Of a stretch of 64,000 bases of DNA, positions 38,738 to 47,008 are shown piece by piece (within the stretch, counting starts at the first letter, position 1; each line of letters opens with the position of its first letter). Below the pieces are notes generated by a model that saw only the letters and a program-made list of their open reading frames with translations, was not told the origin of the DNA and ran no database searches. The DNA is from Aquimonas sp041395245. Its GTDB lineage: Bacteria > Pseudomonadota > Gammaproteobacteria > Xanthomonadales > Xanthomonadaceae. The DNA lies in NCBI GenBank assembly GCA_041395245.1, contig JAWLAY010000006.1, positions 186,001 through 250,000 of the forward strand. The letters are read 5' to 3'. Both the position numbers and the translations under genes were made by a program.

Positions 38738-39337
38738 CTACAGACTGGCGTGGGCCGGTGCTCCTGTTGCAGACGCCGCAGCCTCACGGGCTGTCGCGTG
38801 CTCGTTGTTGTAGAAGGTGTAGGACAAGGTGAGCGTACTAATGTCGGCGGGTAAATCCGGATCGATAACGAACCTAACCGGCATCGGTCGCTGCTCACCA
38901 GGGTTCAACAACTGCTCGGTAAAACAAAAACACTCGGTCTTGTTGAAGTAGATCGAGGCCTGCGCGGGAGCGACGCTTGGCACCGCCTGGCCAACGATCA
39001 CGGACGAATCGTCGTTACGCGCATAGAACATCGCTTCGACCAACTCGCCCGGATGCACCCGCAAACTGGACCGCTCCGACCAGAATCCCCACGAGAGCTT
39101 TGAGTTGACCGCCGCATCGAACTCGACCGTCACCCAACGTGTCGTGTCAACCTGGTAGCCCGCCACCCTGGCCTCGCCGGTCGGCGTTTGCTCCAGACGA
39201 ATGCCAAACACCTTTTCGCAGGCCACACGGTAAAGCGGCACCAACGAAAAGGCGAAGACAAACGCGACCACACACGCCAGCAATGCGCGCCGGAGAACGA
39301 GCCGGTTCTGCTGCAATGCACTCGTGGAGTCGCTCAT
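38738..39337 (-). CDS. ctaG: copper chaperone for CuB assembly (Cox11)
   Basis: 199 aa. The ATG overlaps the stop of the small assembly gene (ATGA). One N-terminal helix, then a periplasmic immunoglobulin-like domain with the copper motif ECFCFTEQ and a conserved upstream region FNKTECF. The Cys of the VACEKVFGI segment just after the helix is present. Delivers copper to the CuB site of subunit I. A 71-bp gap to ctaE carries no gene. Confidence 0.93.
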   Translation of the reverse strand: MSDSTSALQQNRLVLRRALLACVVAFVFAFSLVPLYRVACEKVFGIRLEQTPTGEARVAGYQVDTTRWVTVEFDAAVNSKLSWGFWSERSSLRVHPGELVEAMFYARNDDSSVIVGQAVPSVAPAQASIYFNKTECFCFTEQLLNPGEQRPMPVRFVIDPDLPADISTLTLSYTFYNNEHATAREAAASATGAPAHASL

Positions 39338-39456
39338 CGAGCCAACACACCCGAGGCAATAAAACCGACGTAGACCAGCAGGGCGATCCCGGCAAGTAGC
39401 CACACGGTCTTCAAGGCGGCAGCCCGTTGTCGCTGCATCGTCTCGGATTCAGTCAT
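39334..39456 (-). CDS. small oxidase assembly membrane protein
   Basis: 40 aa with a basic N-terminal segment (MQRQRAAALK) and one helix (residues 18-38) ending near SGVLAR. Its stop overlaps the ctaG start and it begins 46 bp after coxA/ctaD ends. The position and size are those of the 'cytochrome oxidase small assembly protein' annotated between coxA and ctaG in related bacteria. Too short for independent proof, but the overlap and context are convincing. Confidence 0.7.
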   Translation of the reverse strand: MTESETMQRQRAAALKTVWLLAGIALLVYVGFIASGVLAR

Positions 39457-39502
39457 GATCTCGATGTCCCGCTCACGAGTCCGTGCGCGGGAACACGCCT
39501 CC

Positions 39503-41119
39503 TCAATGTGCGGTATTGCCATGTGCCAGCATCGAGTCATCGATGACAGGCGGTGTGCTGAAGGTGTGGTGCGGCGCCGGACTCGGTACGGTCCACTCCA
39601 GCCCTTTCGCGCCTTCCCAGACACCTGCCGTTGCCTTCTGTCCGCCGCGTGCGGTCTGCCACACGATGTAGACGAACAGCAACTGCGAGAATCCGAAGGC
39701 AAAACCACCAATCGTGCTGATCATGTTGAAATCAGCGAAGGCGACGTTGTAGTCCGGAATACGACGCGGCATCCCCGCCAAGCCAAGGAAATGCTGCGGA
39801 AAGAACAACACGTTGACCGAAATAGCGCTGAGCCAGAAATGCACTTTACCCAGGGTTTCGTTGTACATGTGGCCGGTCCACTTCGGCAGCCAGAAATACG
39901 CGGCCGCCATGATCGAGAACACCGCACCGGTGACCAGAACGTAGTGGAAATGCGCAACGACGAAATAGGTATCGTGATACTGGAAGTCAGCGGGAACGAT
40001 GGCGAGCATCAGGCCGGAGAATCCGCCGATCGTGAACAGGACAACAAACCCCAGCGCAAACAACATCGGGGTTTCAAAAGTCATCGACCCCTTCCAGATC
40101 GTCGACACCCAGTTGAAGACCTTCACACCGGTGGGCACCGCGATCAACATCGTCGCGTACATGAAGAACAATTCGCCGCCCATCGGCATGCCCACGGTGA
40201 ACATGTGGTGTGCCCAGACGATGAAGGAAAGGAACGCAATGGATGCCGTGGCATACACCATCGCCTGATAGCCGAACAGCGGCTTGCGGGCGAACGTCGG
40301 GATAATCTCGCTGACAACGCCGAAGGCCGGCAGGATCATGATGTAGACCTCGGGGTGGCCGAAGAACCAGAAGATGTGCTGGAACATCACCGGATCGCCG
40401 CCGCCAGCCGCGTTGAAGAAACTGGTCAGGAAGAACTTGTCGGTCAGCAGCATCGTCACCGCACCAGCCAGGACCGGCATGACCGCGATCAGCAGGAAGG
40501 CCGTGATCAACCAGGCCCAGACGAAGATCGGCATCTTCAACAGATCCATGCCCGGTGCACGCATGTTCAGAATAGTCGCGATGATGTTGATGGCGCCCAT
40601 GATCGAGCTGACGCCCATCATGTGAATCGCAAAGATGGTCATTGCGACGTTGTTGCCGCCCTGCAAGGACAGTGGCGGATAGAGCGTCCAGCCACCCGCC
40701 GGACCACCACCGGGAACAAACAAAGTCAGCAGCAACAGACCGAACGCAAACGGCATGATCCAGAAGGACCAGTTGTTCATGCGCGGCAACGCCATGTCCG
40801 GCGCGCCGATCATCAACGGCACCATCCAGTTGGCCAGCCCCACGAAGGCAGGCATGACCGCACCGAAGATCATCACCAAGGCGTGCATGGTGGTCATCTG
40901 ATTGAAAAATTCGGGGTCAACCAACTGCAAGCCGGGCTGAAACAGTTCGGCTCGAATGACCAATGCCATCGCGCCCCCGACCAGGAACATGATCAGCGCG
41001 AACACCAGATACAGCGTTCCAATGTCTTTGTGGTTGGTGGACAACACCCAGCGCTGAAAGAAGCCGGTTGGCTTGTGGTCGTGGTGATCGTCGTGGTGAT
41101 CCGCGTGCGTCGTCGCCAT
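39503..41119 (-). CDS. ctaD: cytochrome c oxidase subunit I
   Basis: 538 aa, twelve membrane helices. STNHKDIGTLYLVF opens the family; low-spin heme His in TTMHALVMIF, CuB and crosslink motif FGHPEVYI, CuB His pair in VWAHHMFTV, and the heme a3/a His residues in FVVAHFHYVL. Together these define the heme-copper active site. The N-terminus is His/Asp-rich (THADHHDDHHDH), which could bind metal. It follows ctaC by 38 bp. Confidence 0.97.
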   Translation of the reverse strand: MATTHADHHDDHHDHKPTGFFQRWVLSTNHKDIGTLYLVFALIMFLVGGAMALVIRAELFQPGLQLVDPEFFNQMTTMHALVMIFGAVMPAFVGLANWMVPLMIGAPDMALPRMNNWSFWIMPFAFGLLLLTLFVPGGGPAGGWTLYPPLSLQGGNNVAMTIFAIHMMGVSSIMGAINIIATILNMRAPGMDLLKMPIFVWAWLITAFLLIAVMPVLAGAVTMLLTDKFFLTSFFNAAGGGDPVMFQHIFWFFGHPEVYIMILPAFGVVSEIIPTFARKPLFGYQAMVYATASIAFLSFIVWAHHMFTVGMPMGGELFFMYATMLIAVPTGVKVFNWVSTIWKGSMTFETPMLFALGFVVLFTIGGFSGLMLAIVPADFQYHDTYFVVAHFHYVLVTGAVFSIMAAAYFWLPKWTGHMYNETLGKVHFWLSAISVNVLFFPQHFLGLAGMPRRIPDYNVAFADFNMISTIGGFAFGFSQLLFVYIVWQTARGGQKATAGVWEGAKGLEWTVPSPAPHHTFSTPPVIDDSMLAHGNTAH

Positions 41120-41157
41120 CTGGTATCCCTCTGAATAGATTCTTTGATCGGCCGCGA

Positions 41158-42078
41158 TCAGCCCTTGGCGGGCGACCCGCTACTCGCCGTGTTCTGAGCC
41201 GTGCGCGCTGCCTCGTCGAGCTTGAGTTGCTCGGCGGCAAGCCACTGTTCAAATTCGGCGGGTGGCACGGCCTTCACCACGATTGGCATGAAGCCGTGGT
41301 CCTTGCCGCAGAGCTCGGCGCACTGGCCGCGATACACACCCGGCTTCTGGATCAGGGTCCAGGATTCGTTGATCACGCCGGGAATGGCGTCCTGCTTCCA
41401 GCCAAGTACAGGCACCCACCAAGAGTGGATGACATCGTCAGCAGTGATCACGAAACGGATTTTGGTGTCGGTTGGCAGGACCAGCGGACGATCCACGTTC
41501 AGCAGATAAACGTTCTCGCCATCCACCTGCACATCAGCCGGGTTCTTACCGGAACCACGTTGACGCGTCTGGTCGCTTTCTCGATCAAGGCGACTGACGA
41601 AGTTCAGCTGTCCGTCCTGTCCTTTGTAGTTGACGATCTCGTAGCGCCACATCCACTGGTAGCCGGTGACTTTCACGGTCATCTCCGACTCTGTGGTGTC
41701 GGCCATGCGGAAGATCGTACTCGTGGCCGGCCACGCCACAGCCAGCAGGATCAACACCGGAATGACGGTCCAGATGATCTCAGCGGTCGTGTTGTGGCTC
41801 CACGTCGCGGGCACGGCACCCTTTGACTTTCTGAACCGCACGATCGCCACCGCCATCGCACCGAACACGATCAGGCCGATGACGACACAGATCCACAGGA
41901 TGATCATGTGCAGGTTGTGCACCTCGGCCGCCGACTGGGTAACGCCCTCAGTCATATTCAACTGCCACGGCTCGGGATTGCCCCACGCCATCGCCGACAT
42001 CAGGAGCAATCCCAAGCTCCCGACCACCCTGATTCCCAATGACTGCTTCATTCCATCATCCCGATTGAACCGATTCAT
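41158..42078 (-). CDS. ctaC: cytochrome c oxidase subunit II
   Basis: 306 aa. Signal peptide, two membrane helices, then the cupredoxin domain with the CuA ligands in DDVIHSWWVP and GQCAELCGKDHGFM, and the aromatic patch GYQWMWRYE that receives electrons from cytochrome c. The ATG at 42078 overlaps the stop of the DUF2244 gene; a second ATG nine codons in, with GGGATGATGGA before it, is an alternative. No cytochrome c domain is fused to the C-terminus, so a separate cytochrome c is the donor. Confidence 0.96.
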   Translation of the reverse strand: MNRFNRDDGMKQSLGIRVVGSLGLLLMSAMAWGNPEPWQLNMTEGVTQSAAEVHNLHMIILWICVVIGLIVFGAMAVAIVRFRKSKGAVPATWSHNTTAEIIWTVIPVLILLAVAWPATSTIFRMADTTESEMTVKVTGYQWMWRYEIVNYKGQDGQLNFVSRLDRESDQTRQRGSGKNPADVQVDGENVYLLNVDRPLVLPTDTKIRFVITADDVIHSWWVPVLGWKQDAIPGVINESWTLIQKPGVYRGQCAELCGKDHGFMPIVVKAVPPAEFEQWLAAEQLKLDEAARTAQNTASSGSPAKG

Positions 42079-42551
42079 TCCGTGCGGCGGCGCGCCGCTG
42101 CCAGCGCTTCCTGCAGTTCAGACCCGAGAATGGCTCGTTCGTCCTCACCCAGAAACGCACCCACCTCAACCACTCTGCCTCGTGCTGAAAGTCGAATCCG
42201 TCCTTCAGAACAGCGCTGCATCGAAACCCAGCCAAGTGCTTCCGCAAACACGCGCCCAACACCCGGCAACCTGCTGACCACCACTTGACCACCCGCCATC
42301 TCGACAACCTCGACCGATTGGCCGGATCGCGCGACAACCACAAAACACGCGCCCAGCACACTCAGCTCAAGCATCGCGAACAGCGGTGCGAACGCGTTGC
42401 CATATAACCAGCTGATGATCGCAACCAAGACCGAGATCGACGACACCAGGATGAGAAATCCAAGCATCTGCCGACGGGAGAAGGAGCGGTTAGGTCTGAG
42501 CAGCCAAACGCTCACCTCACGGTCGCCATCCTTCTCTTGCCGCTCGATCAT
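42075..42551 (-). CDS. DUF2244 membrane protein, first gene of the oxidase operon
   Basis: 158 aa from the ATG at 42551; a GTG four codons upstream is also open. RPNRSFSRRQMLGFL near the N-terminus, two adjacent helices (about 30-75) and a soluble C-terminal part are the DUF2244 pattern. Members commonly sit beside oxidase genes; the role is unknown. It overlaps ctaC by four bases, so it is translated with the oxidase. A TTTGAC-GCAG-GTCAAA palindrome lies 32 bp upstream. Confidence 0.75.
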   Translation of the reverse strand: MIERQEKDGDREVSVWLLRPNRSFSRRQMLGFLILVSSISVLVAIISWLYGNAFAPLFAMLELSVLGACFVVVARSGQSVEVVEMAGGQVVVSRLPGVGRVFAEALGWVSMQRCSEGRIRLSARGRVVEVGAFLGEDERAILGSELQEALAAARRRTE

Positions 42552-42582
42552 CGGCTTCGCCACACAAAACAGGCTGCGTCAC

Positions 42583-42598
42583 TTTGACGCAGGTCAAA
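42583..42598 (-). promoter_or_regulatory. FNR/CRP-family palindrome upstream of the oxidase operon
   Basis: TTTGAC-GCAG-GTCAAA is a perfect inverted repeat that keeps the FNR half-site core and spacing (TTGA-N6-TCAA). It is centred 40 bp upstream of the ATG of the operon's first gene. If the promoter lies here, binding would overlap it, which suggests repression of this oxidase under low oxygen. The binding protein is inferred. Confidence 0.5.
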
Positions 42599-42679
42599 TG
42601 ATAGGGCCGCAGTCAGGCACGAGCAAGGAATTCCGCGCACAAGTCGATTTTTTCCATTCCGCGGCGCAGCACATAAACG

Positions 42680-42712
42680 CGCGAGGCGCACCCCGACAGG
42701 GTGCGCCTCGCG
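42680..42712 (-). terminator. terminator after the YbaY-like lipoprotein gene
   Basis: A perfect 14-bp stem, CGCGAGGCGCACCC with GGGTGCGCCTCGCG, around a five-base loop, 19 bases after the stop at 42731. The T stretch after it on the minus strand is short. Confidence 0.75.
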
Positions 42713-42730
42713 ACATTCCACCGCCACAAA

Positions 42731-43606
42731 TCAGCGCTTCTGCTTGGCCTGATCGTGCAGGGCCATCGCCTGCTGGCGCAGCTCCTCAACTTCGGCCGCA
42801 TCCAGTGGCGAGCCCTGGCGATCATTTAGGATCAGCAGGCCGCTGGCATCCCAGCCAAGCCAGGTCACGACGTTTCGATATTCGCGCACCACCGCAAAGA
42901 GCTTGTCGTTGGCGTACGCATACTTGTATGAAATCGAGGCTGACTCGCCCGTGTCCACCTGCTCGCGTGCGAATCGCACGCCCTCGGCACTGACAAACGC
43001 GTCCCACCCGATGGTGACCTTCTCATCAATGCGCTCGCCCGTCACGCGGCGGAAACCACCGATTTTGCTTTCCAATTCAGCGAAGTCTTTCTTCAGCTTG
43101 TCGGTCGGCGCCATCTGCGTCGCCGCCTCGGCACCGCCGCGAACAAGCTCAAGCACCAACTGATCGCCCGCTCCCTGGGTCAGGACAGCAACGGGTTCAG
43201 CCGTGGAATACAGCGGCGCGGTCCCCGCAAGCAAAGCAGCCTGCACCGCGTAACGACCTTCAGGCTTGATCTTGCTGGCGTCGTACCCAAGACGGAAGCG
43301 GTGCGGGAGTAATGCCGGGGCAGGCTGATTGATCTCGGCTACCACCGGGGCAACCTGGGACGGGTCGGTCAGATCGAGGAGACGGATTGAAAGCTGAATA
43401 CCCTTCGGCAACTGGCTCAGACCGGGCACTTGCAGGTCACCCGTGACCGCGGTCGCAAACGTCGGGGCAACTGTCGCCGGAGCAGCTTGCGGAGTGACCT
43501 CCGCAGCAGGCTTGGGTGCCGGTTCCGCGGATTGCCCGCACGCGGCCAACAACACCACGGAAAGCGACACCAAAGAGGCCCGGGTAACCGTTTTGAATTG
43601 ACGCAT
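42731..43606 (-). CDS. YbaY-like lipoprotein
   Basis: 291 aa. The ATG at 43606 has AGGAG upstream; a longer open frame has no ribosome site. Lipobox LLAAC (Cys23), an Ala/Pro/Glu-rich linker, then a YbaY/YscW-type domain of about 90 residues (LPKGIQLSIRLLDLTD, HRFRLGYDASKIKP, RYAVQAALLAG). The C-terminal 120 residues contain RRVTGERIDEKVTIGWDAF and end in a charged helix; I do not recognise that half. Probably anchored to the outer membrane. It is transcribed alone. Confidence 0.78.
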   Translation of the reverse strand: MRQFKTVTRASLVSLSVVLLAACGQSAEPAPKPAAEVTPQAAPATVAPTFATAVTGDLQVPGLSQLPKGIQLSIRLLDLTDPSQVAPVVAEINQPAPALLPHRFRLGYDASKIKPEGRYAVQAALLAGTAPLYSTAEPVAVLTQGAGDQLVLELVRGGAEAATQMAPTDKLKKDFAELESKIGGFRRVTGERIDEKVTIGWDAFVSAEGVRFAREQVDTGESASISYKYAYANDKLFAVVREYRNVVTWLGWDASGLLILNDRQGSPLDAAEVEELRQQAMALHDQAKQKR

Positions 43607-44002
43607 GAAACTGAACTCCTGAGGAAAGGAAAGCATGACCATGCATGGCCATGCAGACAAAGGATCGGGTCGAAATTCTCAAACTACGTGGTGCCGCAGG
43701 ACCCGAGAAACGCCAGAGCGCTCACACTAGCGCAACAATCGTTTTCCGAGCGTAAAGCTGGCGGCACCGCCACACGCCGGGCGTCGCAGGCTGCGCCCGT
43801 CGTCGCAGACCTCACAACGGTAGCAGACTCCCCAACATATTAGAAAATCCAGCACTTCGCGCTCAGCGGATGAAGGTCAATACGACTCACCTCTTCAACC
43901 TTCCGTAGACACAGCGCAAAGCACCTACTTCCGTCAAGGCTATCCGGACCATAGCGGTTTCAGCGATGATTCAGATGACTTGGGCGACGCGGGAAGCGCG
44001 GA
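43607..44002. other. 396-bp intergenic region
   Basis: It contains the ribosome site of the lipoprotein gene and the palindrome at 43633-43654. The stretch 43800-43990 is less GC-rich and must hold the promoter of the transporter gene. No ORF with a plausible start, RNA structure or palindromic element was found. Confidence 0.5.
43633..43654. promoter_or_regulatory. 22-bp near-perfect palindrome in the lipoprotein gene leader
   Basis: GCATGACCATG followed directly by CATGGCCATGC; one mismatched pair. It is centred about 37 bases upstream of the ATG at 43606. It could be an operator or a leader hairpin. Confidence 0.4.
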
Positions 44003-45769
44003 GTGGAATTTCAGGCGTTTCTGACCTTGGGCGTCATGCTCGTTGCCGCCGCCTTGTGGATCAGCGAGCGGTTGCCGATGGATGTGGTTGCCATGCTCGT
44101 GCTGGCTTCGCTCCTCATTCTTGGCCTGGTGACGCCCGCGGAGGCGCTCAGCGGTTTTAGCAGCGAGGCCACCATCACCGTCGCGGCAATGTTCGTGCTG
44201 AGCTCCGCGCTGGCTCGCTCGGGAGCACTACGTGCGATGGGGGATGTACTGGCGAGGATTCGCCAGACCTGGCTGTTCACCCTCACGGTGATGCTCTGTC
44301 TCGGCGCCATGTCGGCCTTCATAAACAACACTGCCGCGCTGGCGGTGTTTCTGCCGGTCGTGCTCGCGGTGGCGGCGCGAAACCATTTCTCGGCGTCAAA
44401 AATACTGATCCCGATGTCCTACGCCGCGCAAATGGGCGGCGTATGCACCTTGATCGGAACGTCCACCAATCTGCTGGTCAATTCGATTGCACTGGAGCAC
44501 GGTCTGCCGGGCTTCGGTCTGTTCGAGTTTGCGCCACTTGGATTGATCACTATGGCTGCGGGTCTTCTTTACGTCGGGCTTTTAGGCCCCTGGTTGCTGC
44601 CGGATCGGCGCGCCACCGAACTGACCGAAGCGTATGGACTGAACAAGTACATCGCGGAATTGCGTGTCATGCCCGGCTCGCCGCTGATCGGCCAAACGGT
44701 GACGGAAGCCAAGCTGGCGGACCGGTACGGCGTGTTCGTGCTCGAACTGCTGCGCGGTGACACCAAAATCTGGTCACCGCGAGCCCAAAGTCTGCAGATC
44801 GGTGACATTCTGCTGGCGCGTGGGGATTGGGATCAGCTCAGCACATTGAAGGATCGCGCCAAGCTGCAACTGGAACCCGAGTTCCAGCTCAAGGACAGCC
44901 GATTCCGCGGGCAACCATTGCGCCTTGTCGAAACGATGATCACGCCCGGCTCGCGACTGACCGGCCAGAACCTTGCCGCAGTCGAATTCGAGACCCGCCA
45001 CACCGTGACGGTGCTGGCCATTCATCGGCGGGGTGAAGTACTGCGAGAAAAGCTGCGCGATGTCAGCTTGAATGTTGGCGATCTGTTGCTCCTGCTAAGC
45101 CCGGAGCGCGAACTCGCAGCGTTGCGCAACAACCCGAACCTGGTGGTGCTGAACGAACGGGAGAATGACAAGGTCTCACTGCGCGTCGCGATCTCGGCCC
45201 TGGCAGTGATGGCGGGTGTCGTGAGCATCGCCTCACTCGGTTGGCTGCCGATCGTTGCCGCCGCCATCCTGGGCTGCATTGCGTTGGTACTGCTCGGCGT
45301 AATGAAACCCGAAGATGTCTACGACAGCATCGACTGGCACGTGATCATGCTGCTCGCTGGCGTGCTGCCGCTCGGCGTGGCCATGCAGAACTCCGGCGCA
45401 GCCACCCTGATTGCGCACCAGACACTCGAAATCTTCGGCCACCTGGGGCCGCTGGCGATGCTGGCGGTGATCTATCTGCTGACCGCCATCCTGACCGAGT
45501 TCATGAGCAACAACGGCGCGGCAGTCTTGATGAGTCCGCTGGCGATCGCGACCGCGCAAGCCATCGACAGCAATCCCAGCGCATTTCTTGTCGCGGTCAT
45601 CTTCGCTGCGTCCACCAGCTTCGCGACCCCCGTCGGCTACCAGACCAACACCATGGTCTACAACGCGGGCGGCTATCGATTCACGGACTTCATTCGATTC
45701 GGCGCGCCACTGGTCCTGGTGTTCTGGGCCGTCGCGGTTGCCTTCATTCCAAGGTTTTGGCCACTCTAG
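44003..45769 (+). CDS. SLC13/DASS-type transporter with two RCK_C (TrkA-C) domains
   Basis: 588 aa from a GTG at 44003 with GGAAGCGCGGA before it. Two membrane halves: the first has SAFINNTAALAVFLPV and IGTSTNLLVNS, the second TEFMSNNGAAVLMSP and ASTSFATPVGYQTN, the paired signature regions that bind Na+ and substrate in DASS carriers. Between them are two RCK_C-type regulatory domains (residues about 205-290 and 295-375; MPGSPLIGQTVTEAKL and TPGSRLTGQNLAAVEF). Bacterial relatives with this layout transport sulfate or other anions; the substrate is not evident. The TAG stop is inside the CTAG border of a palindromic element. Confidence 0.88.
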   Translation: MEFQAFLTLGVMLVAAALWISERLPMDVVAMLVLASLLILGLVTPAEALSGFSSEATITVAAMFVLSSALARSGALRAMGDVLARIRQTWLFTLTVMLCLGAMSAFINNTAALAVFLPVVLAVAARNHFSASKILIPMSYAAQMGGVCTLIGTSTNLLVNSIALEHGLPGFGLFEFAPLGLITMAAGLLYVGLLGPWLLPDRRATELTEAYGLNKYIAELRVMPGSPLIGQTVTEAKLADRYGVFVLELLRGDTKIWSPRAQSLQIGDILLARGDWDQLSTLKDRAKLQLEPEFQLKDSRFRGQPLRLVETMITPGSRLTGQNLAAVEFETRHTVTVLAIHRRGEVLREKLRDVSLNVGDLLLLLSPERELAALRNNPNLVVLNERENDKVSLRVAISALAVMAGVVSIASLGWLPIVAAAILGCIALVLLGVMKPEDVYDSIDWHVIMLLAGVLPLGVAMQNSGAATLIAHQTLEIFGHLGPLAMLAVIYLLTAILTEFMSNNGAAVLMSPLAIATAQAIDSNPSAFLVAVIFAASTSFATPVGYQTNTMVYNAGGYRFTDFIRFGAPLVLVFWAVAVAFIPRFWPL

Positions 45770-45935
45770 GAGCATGTCGGACTTGAAGAATCGAAGCGAA
45801 AATTCGGCTGGGCGAGGCCAGTTTTTTGCCGGTTTCGCAGGGCAATAGTTGAACTATTGCCCAAGGAAGCGGCGAAAAATGGACCGTCCAGACGGATTTG
45901 CAGCCGATTCCCTTTCAAGTCCGACAGACTCCTAG
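45766..45935. repeat. CTAG-bounded palindromic element, full length (subfamily A)
   Basis: 170 bp, nearly identical to the copy at 37260. The central hairpin GGGCAATAGT-tga-ACTATTGCCC (45840-45862) is at the exact midpoint. The left CTAG carries the stop codon of the transporter gene; the right CTAG is shared with the next element. Confidence 0.78.
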
Positions 45936-46100
45936 GAGCCTGCGCGGCAGAAGCCGACCGGTCTGCAGAGCCGTCTGCGAGGTCCATTCTTTCCGCCGAT
46001 TCTTGGCCCATCGCCGTGCTATGGACCGGCGAACCGTCGAAAATCTGTCCTCGTGCAGCCGACTTTTCGCCTCGATCGTTTCTACCGTGAAGGCTCCTAG
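45932..46100. repeat. CTAG-bounded palindromic element, full length (subfamily B)
   Basis: 169 bp, an inverted copy of the type at 15031 (right arm GCAGCCGACTTTTCGCCTCGA). Midpoint near 46016 falls in the degenerate central hairpin CCATCGCCGTGCTATGG. Together with the subfamily A copy it fills most of the 424 bp between the transporter and the outer-membrane protein gene. Confidence 0.75.
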
Positions 46101-46193
46101 TCAATTCAGAGCCAATTCAATCCAAGCGGTTAGCATGCCGCAGCCCCGTGTCAAAACGGGTGCCAGACCACCCATCCCGAACAGGAGAAACCC

Positions 46194-46940
46194 ATGCGTC
46201 TTGCGATTGCCACTCTCTTGGGCGCTGTCGCCCTCACGCCATCCGTCCAGGCATCGAACTGGACTGGACAAGGTGAACTCGGGCTTGCTGCTGCACGCGG
46301 CAATGCGCGCTCCGAGAACCTCAACGCCAAGTTGGACTTTGTCAATGAAGATGACCAATGGAAGCACACGTTCAATGTGTCCGTGCTGCGCGCCAAGGGC
46401 GAGGTCAGCGGCGACTTCGACGGTGATGGTTCGACCGAAGAGCGGTTCGAGCTGAACGCCAATCGCTACGAACTCGGTGCCAGCAGTTCGATGAAGATGA
46501 ACGAGCGCAGCTCATGGATCGCCGCACTGCGCCACGAGAAAGACGATTTTGCCTCCTACGAAACCCAGTCGACCTTCTCGATTGGTTACGGCTACACGGT
46601 CTTCGACACCGAGGCGTCGGCGCTGACGCTGGAACTGGGCCCTGGTTATCGCCGAGCCAAGGTCGCGGCGACGGGTGAAACCGAAAGCAGCATGATCGCC
46701 CGTGGTCTGGTGGACTATCGTCGCAGCCTGACCGCCAACACCAACCTGACCAACACCCTGTTGATCGAATCCGGTTCCAACAACACGTTCGCGCAGAACA
46801 CCTTCGGTGTTGCGGTCGCCATGAACGACAAACTGGCGCTGAAGTTCGGCCTGGAAGCGCGCTACAACAGCGAAACCACGCCCGGCACGAAAAGCACCGA
46901 CACCCTGACCACGATGAATCTGGTCTACAGCTTCAAGTAA
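46194..46940 (+). CDS. outer-membrane DUF481 protein
   Basis: 248 aa, with AGGAGA before the ATG. Signal peptide of 20 residues ending SVQA. The rest is alternating beta-strand sequence (LGLAAARGNARSENLNAKL, RYELGASSSMKMNERS, YGYTVFDTEAS) and ends in an aromatic-terminated strand NLVYSFK, as expected for a beta-barrel recognised by the Bam complex. DUF481/YdiY proteins are predicted salt-induced outer-membrane proteins; the function is unknown. Single-gene unit with its own terminator. Confidence 0.88.
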   Translation: MRLAIATLLGAVALTPSVQASNWTGQGELGLAAARGNARSENLNAKLDFVNEDDQWKHTFNVSVLRAKGEVSGDFDGDGSTEERFELNANRYELGASSSMKMNERSSWIAALRHEKDDFASYETQSTFSIGYGYTVFDTEASALTLELGPGYRRAKVAATGETESSMIARGLVDYRRSLTANTNLTNTLLIESGSNNTFAQNTFGVAVAMNDKLALKFGLEARYNSETTPGTKSTDTLTTMNLVYSFK

Positions 46941-46949
46941 AACCAGAAC

Positions 46950-46981
46950 GTCCGATCAGCGTGACATCGCGCTGATCGGAC
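46950..46981. terminator. terminator between convergent DUF481 and hemC genes
   Basis: GTCCGATCAGCG and CGCTGATCGGAC form a perfect 12-bp stem with an eight-base loop. No long T run. Confidence 0.65.
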
Positions 46982-47008
46982 GGGCGGCGTTGGGTCTCAC
47001 CGCAGGAA

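Noticed and set aside
39455..41134. 559-codon plus-strand frame opposite oxidase subunit I
   Set aside because: It mirrors the highly conserved ctaD; the composition (His/Asp/Gln rich) is typical of antisense of membrane-protein codons at high GC.
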